Source of the DNA: Arachis hypogaea
Lineage: Eukaryota > Streptophyta > Magnoliopsida > Fabales > Fabaceae
Direction of reading: 5' to 3'
DNA length: 64,000 bases
Assembly (NCBI RefSeq): GCF_003086295.3
Contig: NC_092043.1
Span: 47,954,598-48,018,597, forward strand
The notes under the pieces: generated by a model
Told to the model about the DNA's origin: nothing
The model's input: the letters and a program-made list of their open reading frames with translations, nothing else
Database searches by the model: none
Shown here: piece after piece, positions 48,304 to 60,889 of the stretch
Position numbering within the stretch: position 1 is the first letter of the stretch
How the letters are laid out: each line of letters starts with the position of its first letter
Made by a program: the position numbers and the translations under genes

Positions 48304-49218
48304 GCAAATATTAAATCGGTATCCAAAAAATTTTAGTGCTAACAAAATAGTACCTGATATTTGTTATTGCCAAAATAATCTCCAAAAAATTTTAAAATTT
48401 GACAAAAATCTCCGATGACGTTTCCAACGAAGAAATGAGCTTAATTTACTAATCTCTTTCCTCACCTTCTCACTCCAACCAAAAACCCTAATCTCTTCTC
48501 TCACCTCTTCCGCTATCCCTTCTTCTTCCGAACTTGATTTGCTCCACCATACATGGTCATAATCCAACTTTCAAGTTCATTAACGTTGATGATATCAACC
48601 TCCACATTGCTGAAATCGAAACAGGTCATAATCCACTGTATTCACATGCATTCTATTTTCTTATACTTTTGATTTTTTAATCACATCACCTTTTTCAAAC
48701 TCTTTCTCTCTCTGGTTTCTTATTTTTAGGTCAAAACGTCGTCGTATTTTTATATGGATTCTGTCCTCAATTTCAGAGGCTACGATCTCTCCAATTTCTC
48801 ACTAAACGTCATCTTTTCTCATCTTCCCACGGACCTCTTTGCCATTCTCAATTCTCTTGCTATTCCCAAGATAATGCATGGTGATCGATAATGCATGGTG
48901 ATCTTAGTCTAAAGCGGAGGAGGGGAGAGAAGATATTAAGGTTTATTTTGAGTTGAGGGTGACGAGGTGAGGGAAGAGATTAGCGAATCAAGCTCTCCCC
49001 TTCTTCACGAGAAATGCCATTGAAACTCTCTATCACCATCACTGAAGTTCTTTTGATGGTCAAATTAGCATTTTTTATTCAATGTGACGTCATGTTTTTT
49101 ATGTTTGGGTGTTTTTGTCAAATTTCGAAATCTTTCGGAGATCATTTTGTCAATAACAAAAATCAAATATTATTTTATCAGCGTCTGATTCTCTTTTGAA
49201 TACCGATCTAATATTTAC
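48304..49218 (+). mobile_element. Pack-MULE-like element with captured epoxide-hydrolase fragments
   Basis: The ends are long imperfect inverted repeats (~110 bp): left AAATCGGTATCCAAA..., GTTATTGCCAAAATAATCTCC; right, read in reverse, AGATCGGTATTCAAA..., GTTATTGACAAAATGATCTCC. The interior carries two exon-like pieces of an alpha/beta-hydrolase of the soluble epoxide hydrolase type. 48570-48624 encodes INVDDINLHIAEIETG, with a GT donor. After an intron-like gap and a TTTTTAG acceptor, 48730-48765 encodes QNVVVFLYGF. In another frame 48750-48875 encodes LNFRGYDLSNFS and LFAILNSLAIPK. The core between HGF and FRGYG is deleted, so no enzyme can be made. No target duplication was found. Confidence 0.65.
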
Positions 49219-49900
49219 CTAAAAAATAAATAAAATACTAAAAATAATGTATAAAAAATAAAAATACAAAAATTAATTTTTTTATATAAAATATATTAAT
49301 TTAATCTTATCTGTTAAATATAATATTTTATCTTTATATTTTTGTCTCCATATCTAACAGTTATAAATAAACGTAGTCTAAATGAATAATATGGATTAGT
49401 GGATCATCATTTATTATGTAACTAAGATCTAAGCTTTATATGAAGATTTATATTTTTCTTGCAATGAATTCGTGTGCCTTACTCTTCGGTTTAGAATTTG
49501 CGCTTTCGTGCCCTTTAATTTGCTGCCGTTTCTTTTTTTTTTATATTTAAAAAAAAAACGCTTACAGCCAAGAATTTGATAGTCATTTTGAAGAAAGAGA
49601 GCATAACAACTTTCTCAAAAATATTTGCAAAATTTGTTCTATGTTGACTATTTTCAACAAATTGTAATATCCTTCATTTTATTTTTGTTTTTCAACTTTA
49701 AAGTTTAAACTCATCCTTCAATCTTCACCATGCACTTACAAATTAAGAATCAATCCGGACCTACATGCAGAGGTTTACAATAAAAAATCATTTGTTTTTA
49801 TTTTTATTTATTCATTCTAAAAAATAATTAAATATTTATTATTGTCATTAGATACAAATTACCATCCAAGAGTATACAAAATGAATATTTATTATTAGCA

Positions 49901-52900
49901 TTAAGCAAAGGATTTAGATCTGGATTGATGAAAATTAGCGACAACAACAGTGTTTAGGGTTATGGAGAGGAGATTCCCACCACCTTCTTCAACCAAAACC
50001 AACACATTTTCAGACTTGTCTTTAAGGAAAGACCGTGGCACATGATACCTGTTCCAACACATATATATATATATAATTAATTATTTATTTATTATAATAT
50101 AAAGTAAAGAGATCGAAGACTCCCATGCACGTACATGCAGTTGTTTTTATATGAAATTGTTAGTTAAAAATCGTTAAATAATTTAAAATATTTGAATAAA
50201 TTATTATTTTTTAACGGTTCTTAATTTATAATTTTACTGTAAAAATAACTACACCTGAATTTTTACGAGAAATTAAATAATTGTGAGTAAGTTGGTTGGT
50301 TGCATGACTTACATTGATTGTGAAGGGTTGCCTTTGGAATCATGGAATAAGATCCAATAGCGACCAATGCTCTGTCCATTAACCCAAACTTCACCTTTAC
50401 CCATTGAGCTTAGGTCCAATGCAACAGGGTCATCACCCTCTGGTGTTTCAAATGTACTCTACAAATTCAATTCTCAATTACTCTTTATTCTTAAAGATAA
50501 AAAGTAATTTATAAATTTAAAATATTGCATAAAAGAAATTATCATTTTTTATCATAAAAAAACTATAAATAGACAATTTAACTAATTTGATGTTCATCAC
50601 TAAAGATTAGATCTAACCAAAAAAATAATTCTGTAAAATGAATTTAACTAGTTCTTCTAACACTTTGAAATTAGAAATTGAATAATATCCGTATATTTGT
50701 AGTATTTATTTCGTATCTAATCTAAATTTTATGGATATTATTCGATATACAAAATTATCAAATCAGATAAGATTCGATCTGCAATTTAATAGAATCAGAT
50801 AATGATTATTATTTTGATATTTGCATATTCAATTTGGAGATTCACATCTTTAATCAATAAATATATAATTGAAGAATATAAATATTATAGGTAAAAAATG
50901 TGAACCTAACCCAATTCAATCTTTGACGGATATTATATTTATTTTTTATAATTAAAATTGGTTTACATTTTATAATTAAAAATAATAATTTATTGATTCA
51001 AAATATCAATTTTGTAGAGTCCCTCGTCGGCAATGTCATCAATCAAAGTTACACTTCCTAGTTACTCTGTTATAAATTTTAATGCATGTGTAAATTATAA
51101 GCCAAAAAAAAAGGAGACATTTAATTAGATATTATAATAGTATTTTTTCCATTAAAGATTGTGAATAAATGTAATGGAACCATTTGATGATTTGAAATAA
51201 ATTAAACAAAATAAACCATAAATCTTATGAGGAATTTTCACACATACATAATTTGGTCATAATAAATGATCTCTTACTATAATTATTATTTTGTCACATG
51301 TCATGTTTCTATATATGTTGCATTTTTGTACAATCATCATTAAATTTTTATGAACTTTAAAAGATTGTGCCTTATTATTCTTGGATTAGAGGCAAAGCTT
51401 CATGTATTGAAATATTCAGTAACAAAAACAAATAGCCGAAAATAACTAAAATTTACTTTGTTATAATAATTAATAAATATTAAATAAAATAATTTTTTTT
51501 ATTTCTCTAACATTATCGCATATGTAAATTTACCTTATACCAAACAAGCATCTGAGTGGTAATATTTTCCAGTGGAGTCCATTCAGTATCATTGCTATTT
51601 TGTTCTTTATATACTTGTAATTTCTCTCCCAATAATCCAACCTATTTTGCAAGCCATGAATAGTTTAAAACAAAAATGAATACCATCTTAGAATCTGTTA
51701 CTTAAATTATTTAACTAATAATTACTAATTATTTAGTAGAGTAAAAAAGAAGAATACCTGATATGCCCAAGTGGAATTGGTCAAACTAAGTGACTCCTGT
51801 TCACTACATTGGAGTTCCACATCCCTTAAGCCAGCAAATCTTTTTTCCAGATATGCCCCTGAATCCTTTCAATCAACACAACCTCACAAAATTGTTACAC
51901 TCATTTTTTACCCAAAAAAAAAAAGCAAAAAAAACTAAAATTGTATTCAAAAGAAACATATCGTAAAATAATTTTTAAAGTTTGACAAAAATATCAATCA
52001 TGAAATAATTTTGTTTTTGTTGACAAAAAAGTCTAACACGACGGTAAACATGATGCTTATGTGACAATCTTATATAATGTTACATCAACTTTTTTCATTA
52101 ACAGAAACAGAAGAATTATTCAACGATTAATCAATTTTGTCAATTTTTTAATTTTTAGATTATTTTATTATTTTTTACTATGTGTTTAAATATGGCATAA
52201 TCAAAATCCTTGTTATAAACATACCGGTAGTCCAACCATAACACTGAGGATAGAAAGGTTGTTTGTCCCTTCATTCACTGTAACTGGGAGCTCTAATGTG
52301 AATGACTTCACATCATGATTTCCATGTGCTCCACCTAGTACATTTGAATTAATTAATTAACCACATAATTCAAATTAAACTAGCTAGGTTCATAACATAA
52401 TATTGTGTGATTATGCAATCGTTTAATTAATCTGGCGGTTCTATAATTTTACTAAATTTTTAATTAAATTTTTAGCTATACTTCTTTTTCTTTTTTATTA
52501 AGTCCTTATATCATATCAAATTATATAATTAAGTTCATACTGTGATCAAAACGTCAGAATTAACAAAATATTTTATTAAATAAAACGAATATGTCTAACA
52601 CTTAATAGAATATTTTATTAATTTCAACATTTTTATCACAATAAAAATTTAGTTACAAAATTTAATATAACACAAGAATTCAATTAAAAAAAAGTATAAA
52701 GATTTAATTAAAAATTTAATAAAATTATAGGGATCGACAGGATAATTAAAGCTTATGCAATATTGTAGGTACCTATATATGTGGTGTTGACAAAAGCATG
52801 AGCAACATGTGCCCTGGACTCAACAACAAGTGTTGGTTCGCTACAAGATAAATTATATTCAAACCTGCATTCATAAAATAATTAAACTAATTATTAAGAA

Positions 52901-55900
52901 GTTTGTTAGTTGTTCAAATTCTACATACACTATGAATGAGACAAATTAAATAACTAACCTAGTAGTGTACCAAAGGTAATCTGATTTGTCTTTAGTTGTA
53001 TTCATTTGTTCAAGTAGAGTGTTTGATCTGAGTGGGGTGTCATCAAAATTTGGAATCACATCTTCAAATTTCTCCCAATCATCTATTGAGCTGAAGTTTT
53101 GTCTATTAAAATAGATTCTTGTGTTGTTTGTTGTATTTACCTACATTGTGGTTTAAACAATGAATTAAATAGATAATCACCAAAGACAAAATTGGTACTA
53201 TCTTTAACTAAATTAAATTGAAAATTTAGGATAAGTTTGATTTGCATTTTTATTTTTTGTATTTTTTTTATTTTATGAAAAAAAAAGAAAACGATAGATA
53301 AAAAATAGAAAATAAAATTCTACAGGGTAAAGTATGTTTTTTGTTTTTAAAATTTATATTTTCTTCTAAAAATATCCCTAATCTTTAATTTCATTCAATT
53401 TTATTCCTAACGTTTTCGATTAATTCAATTTTGTTTTTAATGTTTTCGATTTGTTTAAAAACTATTCCTGAACGTGTTTTTTTATTTTCTCCTTAACATT
53501 TTAGATGAAATTAACATTCAGGAGTAATTTTAATACAAATTAAAAATGTTGAGAACAAAATTGAATATAATTAAACGTTGAAAATATTTAAAAAAATTAT
53601 AAATATTAAAGATAAAAAATATACTTTATCCTTTTAAATATAAAAAATATCGAAAATAAAAACGCAAATAAAACACACTGTTGTTATTTATTACTACTTA
53701 CATTTGCTGTATTGAATGTGACATTTTGACAATCTGGTAAGATACTAATTGACTTAGGTAGCAATTCATAGGTTTTGTTGCGGAATTGGACATTTGTGTT
53801 ATTCACTCCATCATTGTTTATGAGGAATGCAACACATCCTCCATGTTCTTCTTCAAAAACATAACCCTGCTCAAAATTATTCTAGAATTATTGTTCAAAT
53901 ATTTAAGTTTCAATTAGTGAAACATTTTAGAGAAAGAAAATGTGATCACCCACCTCTTGCAATTTACCTAAAGAGAAATTACTTTGAACTCCTTGCAACA
54001 AAGTTGAAGAGCAAGACTTGATTGCAGCATGCAATTCCCTAAGATGTCCCCACTTAGGTTGCCTCAACAAACCTAATAACAAATTTTGGAAAAATTAAGG
54101 TTCTAATGAGGTATATATATATATTGAGGTAGCAAAATAGTTTTATATTAACGTGTATTCAAGTTTTATTATGTGAAAAAAAAATTGGTTAATTTTGACT
54201 TCTACTATCTCAAAAATAAGTTATTTCTTACTATGTCATAACACACCTAATTGAATATCTAGTAAACAATTTTAAGCTCTTAAATGTAAAGCAATTAAAC
54301 TAAAATAGTTAATGGTGTACACTTACCATATTCATCAAGAGGGGCTTGATCATAATATGCTGTTATAACATAAGCAGAGGCTGTTCTCCCAAAGTTAGTT
54401 CCACCATGGTACTATTTCAGTTTGCAAACAACATTAATTAATTGAACATTATATAAGGAGTATCCTAAGGTGGTTTAATAAAGAGTGCGTTTAGATGGTT
54501 TAATAAAGAGTGTGTTTATATGAAAAAAAAATATCTACAAAATTTTGAAGAATTTGGCTAAAGAGTATCCTAAGAACGATTTTATTTTATTTTTTTAAAT
54601 ATTGAATGTATTTGTTTCAATTCCTAAGTAGAGAGTGAAGAATCTAATAATTATTCTTTGGTAGAAATTTTCGTGCAATTATCTTCGTATAAAGTTGATA
54701 TTTAAGAATCGTTAGATGATTTGACAAATTTGACTAAATTATCATCTAATGATTTTTAACTATTAATTTCACACGAAAATAATTACATATAAGTAGAGAT
54801 AGTAATACAACCTAGACCTGCAGGTATCCACCCCACCCCTATCTGATCGGGGGCGAAATCTTGGGCAAGACAAGGATAAAGTCGAATTTAAAAAATATGC
54901 TCAAATATTGTATTATTATAATATTTTTAGTTTAATTTATGTAAGAACAAAACAGATTTTATCGAGTCATTGTAAGACAGAACGAGATTAAATATGACAA
55001 AAATCCGTCTCATTCTTCTCCATTGCCCCCTCAACATGTGAGTCGGGGAAAATAATGTTATTAACTATTAACTTCATACAAATAGCAAGATAGTGATAAT
55101 AATAATAGAGAAATATTTGTGATAATGTAAATTTAGGTTAAAGTCTTGTAGAAAGAGCAAAATGACTTTAGATTTAAGAAGATGGATGGACCAACAGACA
55201 TATAATACAAATTAAAAGAGGGGGGGGGGGGGGGACCTTATATGAAGTCAAAATAGAGTTTAAAAGTGAGAATACCATATAATAGTTGACATAGCTTCCA
55301 TTTCTTGCAATAAAAAGAGTGACGTGAAATGCAATGTCTTGTGCAGATCTTATATATGGCAACCCACCATACACTTGATAACTTCAACAACAGGGTAAAA
55401 AAATGGAAACAGTTAATCATCTTGAAATTACTTTTTTTATTAGATAATATAAATTTGTAATTTGGTCAAATAATTCATTTATCTATAAATAAACTATATA
55501 TATCAGTCTGAAATGATGACTTGATATTTACACACAAAAAAAAGGTTCTTAAACAATATAGTATATAGTAGTTTTTCTTGGGATCAAAGAATAAGAAATG
55601 AATAACTATGTAGAGATTATGTATTTTATTAATTTATTTATTGATTTTTTTTTTTGAAGAATTGATGAACTTACAAAGAAGTCCAGTCTTCGGTCCATAA
55701 TTTGGGCTTGTTGGGCGAGTTTGGGCCTGGAAAGGTTTCTCCACATCTCATGCCATTACATGTATTGATCTGCATGAAAACCATGCACAACCTTAGAAAA
55801 ATTTAGACTAGAAAACAAAAATAAATAAAAGACCTTACAAGAAACTCAACAATTGAAAAAAAAAAATTGCTAATTAAGGTTTTAAGTTTCCTATTTTATT

Positions 55901-57059
55901 TTGGTCTAAGGTATATAAGGTTAATAACGGTGACTAATCTCCTTAGTAATAACTAATATATATTTTGAGAATTCAAACTCCTAACTAAATGTTTAAGAAG
56001 CCCAATTAATTAGCTATGCTATACTCCATGATTCCTAATTAGTGAATTACAAAATTATTAAGACTCCTACTAAAAACAAAGTACCCCTCTTATCACTAAT
56101 TCCTAAACCCTAATACTTTTAGGTTTTAGCATCAAAATGTCAATAGAAGCAATAAATATTACCTAACTTATTTCGTAGTAAAAACTGTACTAACGATTTA
56201 ACCTCAAAACACTAAATCCAACATATTTTTAAAATTATAGAAATTAAAATAAATAAATATCTAAAGATATATAATTAGATAACTTTCTTTTTTTTTTTGT
56301 CTATTGATTTAACTCATGAATCGTGAGCTTTATTTAAAAATTTATCATTTGCATTGAATTGCTACATGCAAAAAGTAGAATTTAAATTTCTAATACTTAT
56401 TTAAACGAATTAATAAATTAACTACTAAATTAACTCAAATAAATTATAATTTTTTTATTTTTCACGATATTTTTCGGACAGCATGAAATGATTAAACATA
56501 AACGGAGTAAGTAAACTAACCACTGGACCAGGAGCATCAGTTTGCTTGCACATAACCCATGGAACACCAGTGTCAAGGCTCAGTGCCATTTTTGCAGCCC
56601 ATTGAACATACTGTGGTCCTCCCACACCGAATGACCTTTCCACGTTTTGATATTCGTTTTCAATCTTCCATTAATTTAATTTTATTAGTTATGATTAATT
56701 AAAAACAAGTTAAAACTCGTTAAATTAAATTTATATAATAATAACTTGGAACCATACCTGTGACAATATAATTGGGCCTCCTTGTGAAGCATATAAGCCC
56801 TCAGCTTTCATCATGTTCACTATTTTTGTTGTAAAATTTTGCATGTAGAACTACGACATTGGAATTTTGGAATATACATATTATAATGTGTTTTCCTATA
56901 CTATAATGTTGTCTTATATTATATCCTTAAATTAAATAGCATGTACCTTGAATGGCTCATTGTCTGTTCGGTAAACAATTCCAGGCACATCATGTAACCA
57001 AAATGGGAATCCCCTACATATTTATTAACAATATTTTGATTTAGTTATTTTATTTTAGG

Positions 57060-57110
<51 letters not shown>

Positions 57111-60100
57111 AGTGATTTGGGGGAAAAAATGAATACAGAAATCAGACAAAAATAAATTGTGTTTCTATCTCTGTACTTATTATTTATTAATCTATTATAA
57201 TTGTTCGTTTTTTTAGTAGATAAAAAATCAAATAATTTTATCATGAGATAGAATATTTTGCTTAATTTTATATTTATTTGCTCCTCCAAACAAGTCTATA
57301 TTTTTGCAATAGTGAAATAACTAATTACCAAATTGGACCTTTTATTTTTTTAAAGATACAAAAACTCGAATTCGCAACCTTTAAATAAGTATGAAAAGAT
57401 TATGTCATTTGAACTATAGCTTATTGGATTTACCACACCGAACTTTGATAAAGAAAATGTTTTAAGATATATAATTATAACCTATGAAACTTGAACATTA
57501 ATATTTAATTAATTAATTAACATATGTAATGAAGCTATAAAAAATTAAAGCGATCTCTGTTATAAATATAAGGTTTAATTATTCTGTTCGTTTTTATAAT
57601 TTTATTGAATTTGTAATTACGTTTTTATTTTTTTAATTAGATTTCTGCATTATTTTTAATTTTATAATGAGATCATTCTCAGTATAAAAATGTTAGAATT
57701 AATTGAATATTTTTTCACAAATTTAAGGTATCTATAATTAAAAATTTAATTAGATTTTTTATCACATTTTTTGAGACAAATATTTTATTAATTTTAATAT
57801 TTTTGACATAAAAAATAATTTAATTATAAAATTAAAAATAATATAAACTTTCTGGGATCTAATTAAAAAATTATAGAAATTTAATTATAAATTTAGTAAA
57901 ACTAATCTATAATTAATAGAATAATTAAACCTAAATATAATTACCCGTATGTCCATTCACTCTCAATGAAAGGTCCAATTCTGAGGCAAACATACAAGCC
58001 TTGAGCTTGGATTTCCTTTATGAATCTGACCAAGTCATATCTACCACTGAAATCATACTGTTGCATTGTATGTAGTATTTACATTCTAATTAATCACTTT
58101 TAATTAATAAAATTCTTATATCAAGTATAATATTGAATAGCTACCTGTCCAGGTTGAGGCTCGTGTAAATTCCAAAACACATAGGTTTGAATAACATCCA
58201 ATCCTCCTTCTTTTGCTTTGCCTATCAAATCTGGCCACATCTGCAACAATTTTATTCAAATCATGTAATTATTTATATGAAAAATAATCAAATTATAAAA
58301 GCCTTGCATAGGAATTGACTCATACACCCCAAGTTGCAAACCTAATAAAACTTGACTAACTAACCAACCATTTAAAATTATATATATTTATTTAACATAC
58401 TTTATATATATCATATATTCATATCCGTGATACAATAGTAAAAATGTAAAATTGCATGCTTTAATTTGTGGTTGAAAAGAGAGGCTACGGGACAGCTTTA
58501 TTTATTGTTGTAAAAGGGACATTTTTAAAAAAATAAAATAAAATAAAAATTTAAAAGGATTTTTTTAAAAGAAAAGAAAGAAAAATGGGCATGTGTTAAT
58601 AATTTAATATTGATCATGGAGGAGATGGAAGGATGAAGCTAGAAAGGATAATGAATAATCACAAGCTTCAAAATATGGACTTTTTTCATTTTAAATTGAC
58701 TATTTAGTAAAATATGGGTAGAATTATTGAATAATGGAGTTCAAAATAATTATGAGCTTCTTCTTTCATAAAGAATTCTCTTCCTATATTTATATAGTTG
58801 CTGTTGTCTATTACGTATACATTAAAATCAGTTATTAATATCAACTATTAGTATATAATACATATTAAAGTATAAATATATATTGAAAATAAATTAAATT
58901 ATATATATTTATACATAATATATAAATATATTATGCCAACATAATATATTATTAGTGGGCTGATTTTAAGAAAAAATATTCAATTTGGTCCTAAAATTAC
59001 ATTCGAACCTCAATTTATTCTTTAAAATTTTAATTGCATCAATTTAATCCTTAAACTTTTCAAATTTTAATCACGTTAGTTTCTGCGACGGTAATTTCCG
59101 TCACAGAATCAATTAAAAAGTTTAGAGACTAAATTAAAGCAATTAAAATTTTAAAAATTAAATTAAGATTTAAGTATAATTTCAGGGATCAAATAAATTT
59201 TTTTTAATGTATAAATAATATTTTTGGCTGTTATTTCTAGGTGCTAGCTAGCTACATTTGCATTCTGTGGTTCTAGCTAGTTCTACAGTTATGCCGGCAA
59301 TAATAAAATGACATTAATTTCTCAAATGGCTTGTGAATTGTTCAGCAAGACCTAACAAGTATTCAAAACTATAAATAAAAACACTATATATAATGAAAAA
59401 GAAAAAGAAAAATTTTATGGATTTTTACTTAGTTTTTTTTCTTGTAGTGAAATGTTTTTTTTGCTAACAAGTAGTCTAAAAATAATTACTAAAAATATGA
59501 AAGTATATATATTTTTAAGAATTTTAACATTTTATTTCTTTTTAGTAAAAGGTATTATATTTCTTTTGACTTATTAACTAATACGTAACAAAAACATTGG
59601 TCAGTTTAGTAAAGTTTTTGAAACAAATACTCTATTGAGTATTGACTGCATAGAAATTATACTAATTGACTGTATCGAAAATAGACATTCCAAAAAACAA
59701 CAACAAAAAACACACTATTTTATGACAATTTATATGTACATCAGAAAAACTTTAACTTATAAATCATCACATGCTAAAACGATTTATGTCGGGGCGGAGC
59801 TACATTGTAGGAAAGACGAGCAAAAGACACCTCTAATTTTAATTTTTTATATATAAATTATATGTAAATTTTAATTTAACTCTTTTTAAAATTTTATTTT
59901 AATATTATTTTATTGTATAAATATTTTTAACGCCCTCTAATATTTTATCTAGCTCCGCTCCTAATTTATGTTCTAACCTAAACCAAAATATCTTGAGACA
60001 ATTTATATAAATAACGAAAAAAAATATGTATTGAATTTTGATTTAGAAAAATAATGTCATATTGATTTCTGTTTAACTTATTTATGTAAAAAAAACCTTT

Positions 60101-60719
60101 TATCTTCTAATGTATAATAATGTATAAAAAAAAACCTATTATTCAACTTAGTAGTTATTACACACTCCCTCTCTCTCTCTACCCTGATTTTGTAATTTGA
60201 ACAACCCCACCAAATTTATGAGATTCAAAATTTGGCTTCATGTTAACATACATATCCTTAGACATTACTTTAAAGCCAACCTTTTACCAGAAAACCAAAC
60301 CCTTTTTCTTTATGGAATGCTTACTAATGAACGCATCATCAAACCCATCCCCTTATTGAGATTTAAACAAAAACAAAAATAAAAAATTAAATAAAAAACT
60401 TGAAATAATATTGAATGAAATTCTTATAATGGCAATGTCGAAAAAATGAGTATAATACTGAGTAACCAAATTATATTATGAGAGTTGAACCATAAACCAA
60501 AAACTTTCAGAGAAAAAAAAAAAGGAAATGAGAAAAGCAAAAAAGTATATATACCTTCGGAGTACTTCGAGGATAATGAATAGAGCCAGAGAAGAGGAGT
60601 TTCCTCTGGCCATGAATGAGTAAAGACCTTCCATCATATGTAACACCATCTTCTTCTCCAACAATGAATGTCAATAATGACACCATCATCACCATCACAA
60701 AATCCATCCACTTTTCCAT
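49901..60719 (-). CDS. BGAL16: beta-galactosidase, BGAL16-like, lacking lectin domain (GH35)
   Basis: Secreted GH35 enzyme. Eighteen exons close to 713 aa: 60555-60719, 58145-58240, 57945-58057, 56947-57013, 56758-56850, 56521-56664, 55675-55769, 55276-55381, 54327-54411, 53954-54072, 53702-53866, 52959-53140, 52773-52864, 52225-52334, 51758-51865, 51534-51641, 50313-50458 and 49901-50048. The hydrophobic start ([14 protein letters not shown]) is a signal peptide. [13 protein letters not shown] gives acid/base Glu182, and [10 protein letters not shown] gives nucleophile Glu253. [39 protein letters not shown] and [16 protein letters not shown] place it in the BGAL16 branch. It ends 30-odd residues after YHVPRSFLK, with no SUEL domain. 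The Trp expected before YHVPRS is Met (exon 17/18 junction). Introns are long (to 2.3 kb) and full of foldback repeats. Confidence 0.88.
50137..50252. mobile_element. diverged MITE, same family as 4282-4407
   Basis: Arms GCAGTTGTTTTTATATGAAA and the inverse GTAGTTATTTTTACAGTAAA, with AAAAATCGTTAAATAA / AAGAACCGTTAAAAAA inside. The organisation (CGTTAGATGA-type core and AGTTG ends) parallels the element at 4282. Located in intron 17 of the BGAL16-like gene. Confidence 0.5.
52420..52755. mobile_element. foldback MITE family F1, copy 1 (BGAL16-like intron 13)
   Basis: Ends GGTTCTATAATTTTACTAAATT and the inverse of AATTTAATAAAATTATAGGG. The interior arms pair through AATTAAGTTCATACTG and TTTCAACATTTTTATCACAA-type segments. 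Shares end sequence with 57570-57935 and 60890-61262. Confidence 0.55.
53228..53680. mobile_element. nested foldback elements in BGAL16-like intron 11
   Basis: Outer arms: GTTTGATTTGCATTTTTATT at 53235 against the inverse of AATAAAAACGCAAATAAAAC ending near 53677. Inner arms: AGGGTAAAGTATGTTTTTTG at 53326 against the inverse of AAAAAATATACTTTATCCTT near 53632. The inner element therefore appears inserted in, or fused with, the outer one. Confidence 0.55.
54675..54786. mobile_element. MITE, same family as 4282-4407 (BGAL16-like intron 8)
   Basis: Arms of about 46 bp pair with few mismatches: CAATTATCTTCGTATAAAGT against TAATTATTTTCGTGTGAAAT (inverse of the right end). The inner AAGTTGATATTTAAGAATCG and TTAGATGAT core is the same as in the element near the permease gene. 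No clear target duplication. Confidence 0.6.
54800..55045. repeat. decayed GC-richer dispersed repeat in intron 8
   Basis: CCTGCAGGTATCCACCCC, CCCCTATCTGATCGGGGGCG and, at the other end, CCCCCTCAACATGTGAGTCGGGG stand out from the AT-rich intron. The pattern recalls common hAT-derived dispersed repeats of dicots. No boundaries are defined. Confidence 0.4.
55220..55234 (+). repeat. 15-base G homopolymer
   Basis: An uninterrupted run of 15 G (C on the gene strand), about 40 bases past the exon 8 donor of the BGAL16-like gene. It is the only such run in a very AT-rich window. Confidence 0.9.
57062..57105. repeat. (TA)n microsatellite
   Basis: About 22 perfect TA dinucleotides in intron 3 of the BGAL16-like gene (between the exons at 57945-58057 and 56947-57013). 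Confidence 0.9.
57570..57935. mobile_element. foldback MITE family F1, copy 2 (BGAL16-like intron 3)
   Basis: Begins AGGTTTAATTATTCTGTTCG and ends with the inverse, ATTAATAGAATAATTAAACCT. The ~365-bp interior folds on itself along most of its length (TTAGAATTAATTGAATATTT against AATATTTTATTAATTTTAAT). Nearly the same termini as 60890-61262. Confidence 0.7.
58973..59203. mobile_element. foldback MITE family F2 (BGAL16-like intron 1)
   Basis: About 230 bp with ~62-bp arms: AAATATTCAATTTGGTCCTA at the left and the inverse of GGGATCAAATAAATTT at the right, pairing on through TTTAAAATTTTAATTGC. The centre holds GACGGTAATTTCCGTC, itself palindromic. Confidence 0.7.
59789..59962. mobile_element. 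small foldback element with GGGGCGGAGCTA ends (BGAL16-like intron 1)
   Basis: Left end GGGGCGGAGCTA and right end TAGCTCCGCTCC are inverted repeats around an AT-rich centre of about 150 bp. Both flanks contain ATTTATGT, possibly a target duplication of about 8 bp. Confidence 0.5.
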
Positions 60720-60889
60720 CTTCAATACCTCTTACAATATTAATGCCTTCTCTACTCTGCCCAATAAATACACCAAACCTATATATATATAAAGTAAATG
60801 TTAAGAATACAATAATTTAAAATTATTTTATTTAACTTAATTTTTATAATTTATACCTATAATATTTATAGTTATATACTTATTATATT

